A stretch of 64,000 nt of DNA, taken from NCBI RefSeq assembly GCF_001431525.1, contig NZ_LDJH01000006.1, positions 186,001 to 250,000 of the forward strand, in the 5' to 3' direction. Source of the DNA: Stenotrophomonas koreensis. Its GTDB lineage: Bacteria > Pseudomonadota > Gammaproteobacteria > Xanthomonadales > Xanthomonadaceae. The notes beneath the pieces are model-generated. The model saw nothing but the letters and a program-made list of their open reading frames with translations. It searched no databases and was not told the origin of the DNA. This document shows positions 62,063 to 64,000 of this stretch, in pieces; position 1 is the stretch's first letter, and each line of letters starts with the position of its first letter. The translations under genes were made by a program, and so were the position numbers.

Positions 62063-62199
62063 TGTGGTGTCAGGCCAGACATCGTGCCGTGTGCACGGTG
62101 TCGAAAGTTCAACTCCATACGGATGGGTCTACACCGGTACGCTGCGCTAGACTGTGCCGGTTGCGGCCCTGGCCGCTTTGAACGGAAACCTGCTCCCGT

Positions 62200-63083
<884 letters not shown>

Positions 63084-63084
<1 letters not shown>

Positions 63085-64000
63085 TGTCTGAACGTCGCTA
63101 TTTTGGTACCGATGGCATCCGTGGCCGGGTTGGCCACGGCGTGATCACCGCAGAATTCGTGCTGCGCCTGGGCAATGCCCTGGGGCGGGTGCTTTCGGCC
63201 GAGGGCCGCCGGCGGCCGGTGGTGGTGATCGGCAAGGACACCCGGATTTCCGGTTACATGTTCGAATCGGCACTGGAGGCGGGACTGGTGGCCGCCGGTG
63301 CCGATGTGCAGCTGCTCGGGCCGATGCCGACGCCGGCCATTGCGTTTCTGGCCCGCACCCTGGGCGCCGATGCCGGGGTGGTGATCAGTGCCTCGCACAA
63401 CCCGTATTTTGACAATGGCATCAAGTTCTTTTCCGCCCTGGGCGAAAAGCTTGATGACGCCACCGAGGCGGCCATCGAGGCGGCCATCGACCAGCCGTTG
63501 CTGACCGTGGATTCGGACCGGCTGGGCAAGGCGCGGCGCTCGGTGGAGGCGGTCGGCCGTTATGTCGAGTTCTGCAAGGCCAGCGTGGCGCGCGGGTTTG
63601 ACCTGCGCGGCATGAAGATCGTGCTCGATTGCGCCCACGGGGCGACCTACCAGATCGCACCGCTGCTGTTTGCCGAGCTGGGTGCACAGGTCAGTGTGAT
63701 CGGGGCCGCGCCCAATGGCCTGAACATCAATGACGGTGTCGGTTCGACCCATCCGCAGGCGCTGCAGCAGGCCGTGCTGGAACAGGGCGCGGACCTGGGC
63801 ATCGCCTTCGACGGCGACGGCGACCGCGTGCTGATGGTCGATGACCAGGGCGCACTGGTTGACGGTGACGGGCTGCTCTACGTGCTGGCCCGGGCCTGGC
63901 AGGCCAATGGGCGTCTGCGCGGCCCGGTGGTGGGCACCCTGATGACCAACTACGGTCTGGAGCAGGCCCTGGCCGGGTTGGGCCTGGCCTTCGTACGTGC
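63084..64000 (+). CDS. glmM: Phosphoglucosamine mutase, 5' part
   Basis: The first 305 residues; the 3' end is outside the window. ATG 63084 overlaps the accD stop (TGATG). The start [16 protein letters not shown], the phosphoserine Ser104 in [17 protein letters not shown] and the metal-binding loop [12 protein letters not shown] identify GlmM. It interconverts glucosamine-6-phosphate and glucosamine-1-phosphate for cell-wall precursors. Coupling with accD would tie lipid and wall precursor supply. Confidence 0.96.

Overview
The window is GC-rich, densely packed chromosomal DNA from a gammaproteobacterium, most likely a Xanthomonadaceae member of Stenotrophomonas type. The genus is not settled by the sequence. 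The family call rests on gene content and order (asd-fimV-truA-trpF, a LysR gene divergent from trpB, trpA-accD-glmM, prmB-aroC, mrp and dcd nearby), two tandem M13 peptidases, and a large TonB receptor beside an S9 peptidase. I see no tRNA, rRNA, CRISPR array, insertion sequence or prophage gene. The only gene-free stretch above 300 bases (2384-2691) is a regulatory region.

Positions 1-2383 hold the 5' part of an alkaline phosphatase lipoprotein and a divergent SLC1-type symporter whose sodium-site residues are altered. Positions 2384-9707 hold a six-gene cluster that matches the fapABCDEF functional-amyloid operon gene for gene. It is preceded by a near-consensus sigma-54 promoter, a probable IHF site and a perfect inverted repeat about 150 bases upstream. 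A sigma-54 enhancer-binding protein gene lies convergently at its far end. Positions 9822-17868 carry two paralogous NlpC/P60 hydrolases, slyD, a coupled DUF418-dadA-gor set, an EamA transporter, an alkyltransferase-like gene and a rhomboid protease.

Positions 17888-30446 carry two M13 metallopeptidase genes (one with a destroyed zinc site), mrp, a TonB receptor with an exported S9 peptidase, dcd, a 55-residue membrane protein, and a HIT/dienelactone-hydrolase pair. Positions 30548-43713 carry rimO, DUF3025, greB, a DUF4013-like protein, a HerA-like ATPase, an MltD-like transglycosylase, a YcxB-like protein, an LpxR-like enzyme, psd-sco and prmB-aroC. Positions 43899-48429 hold asd, fimV, truA and trpF.

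Between trpF and the trpI-like/trpB pair sits a compact five-gene operon at 48578-58467: a YqiJ/NfeD-like membrane protein, a YqiK-type flotillin, a 1764-residue protein with a MoxR-like AAA+ core, a small helical protein that looks like a diverged TelA paralogue, and TelA. This is the best candidate here for a poorly described system, plausibly a membrane-microdomain stress or remodelling machine. The window ends with trpB, a small exported protein of unknown function, trpA, accD and the start of glmM.
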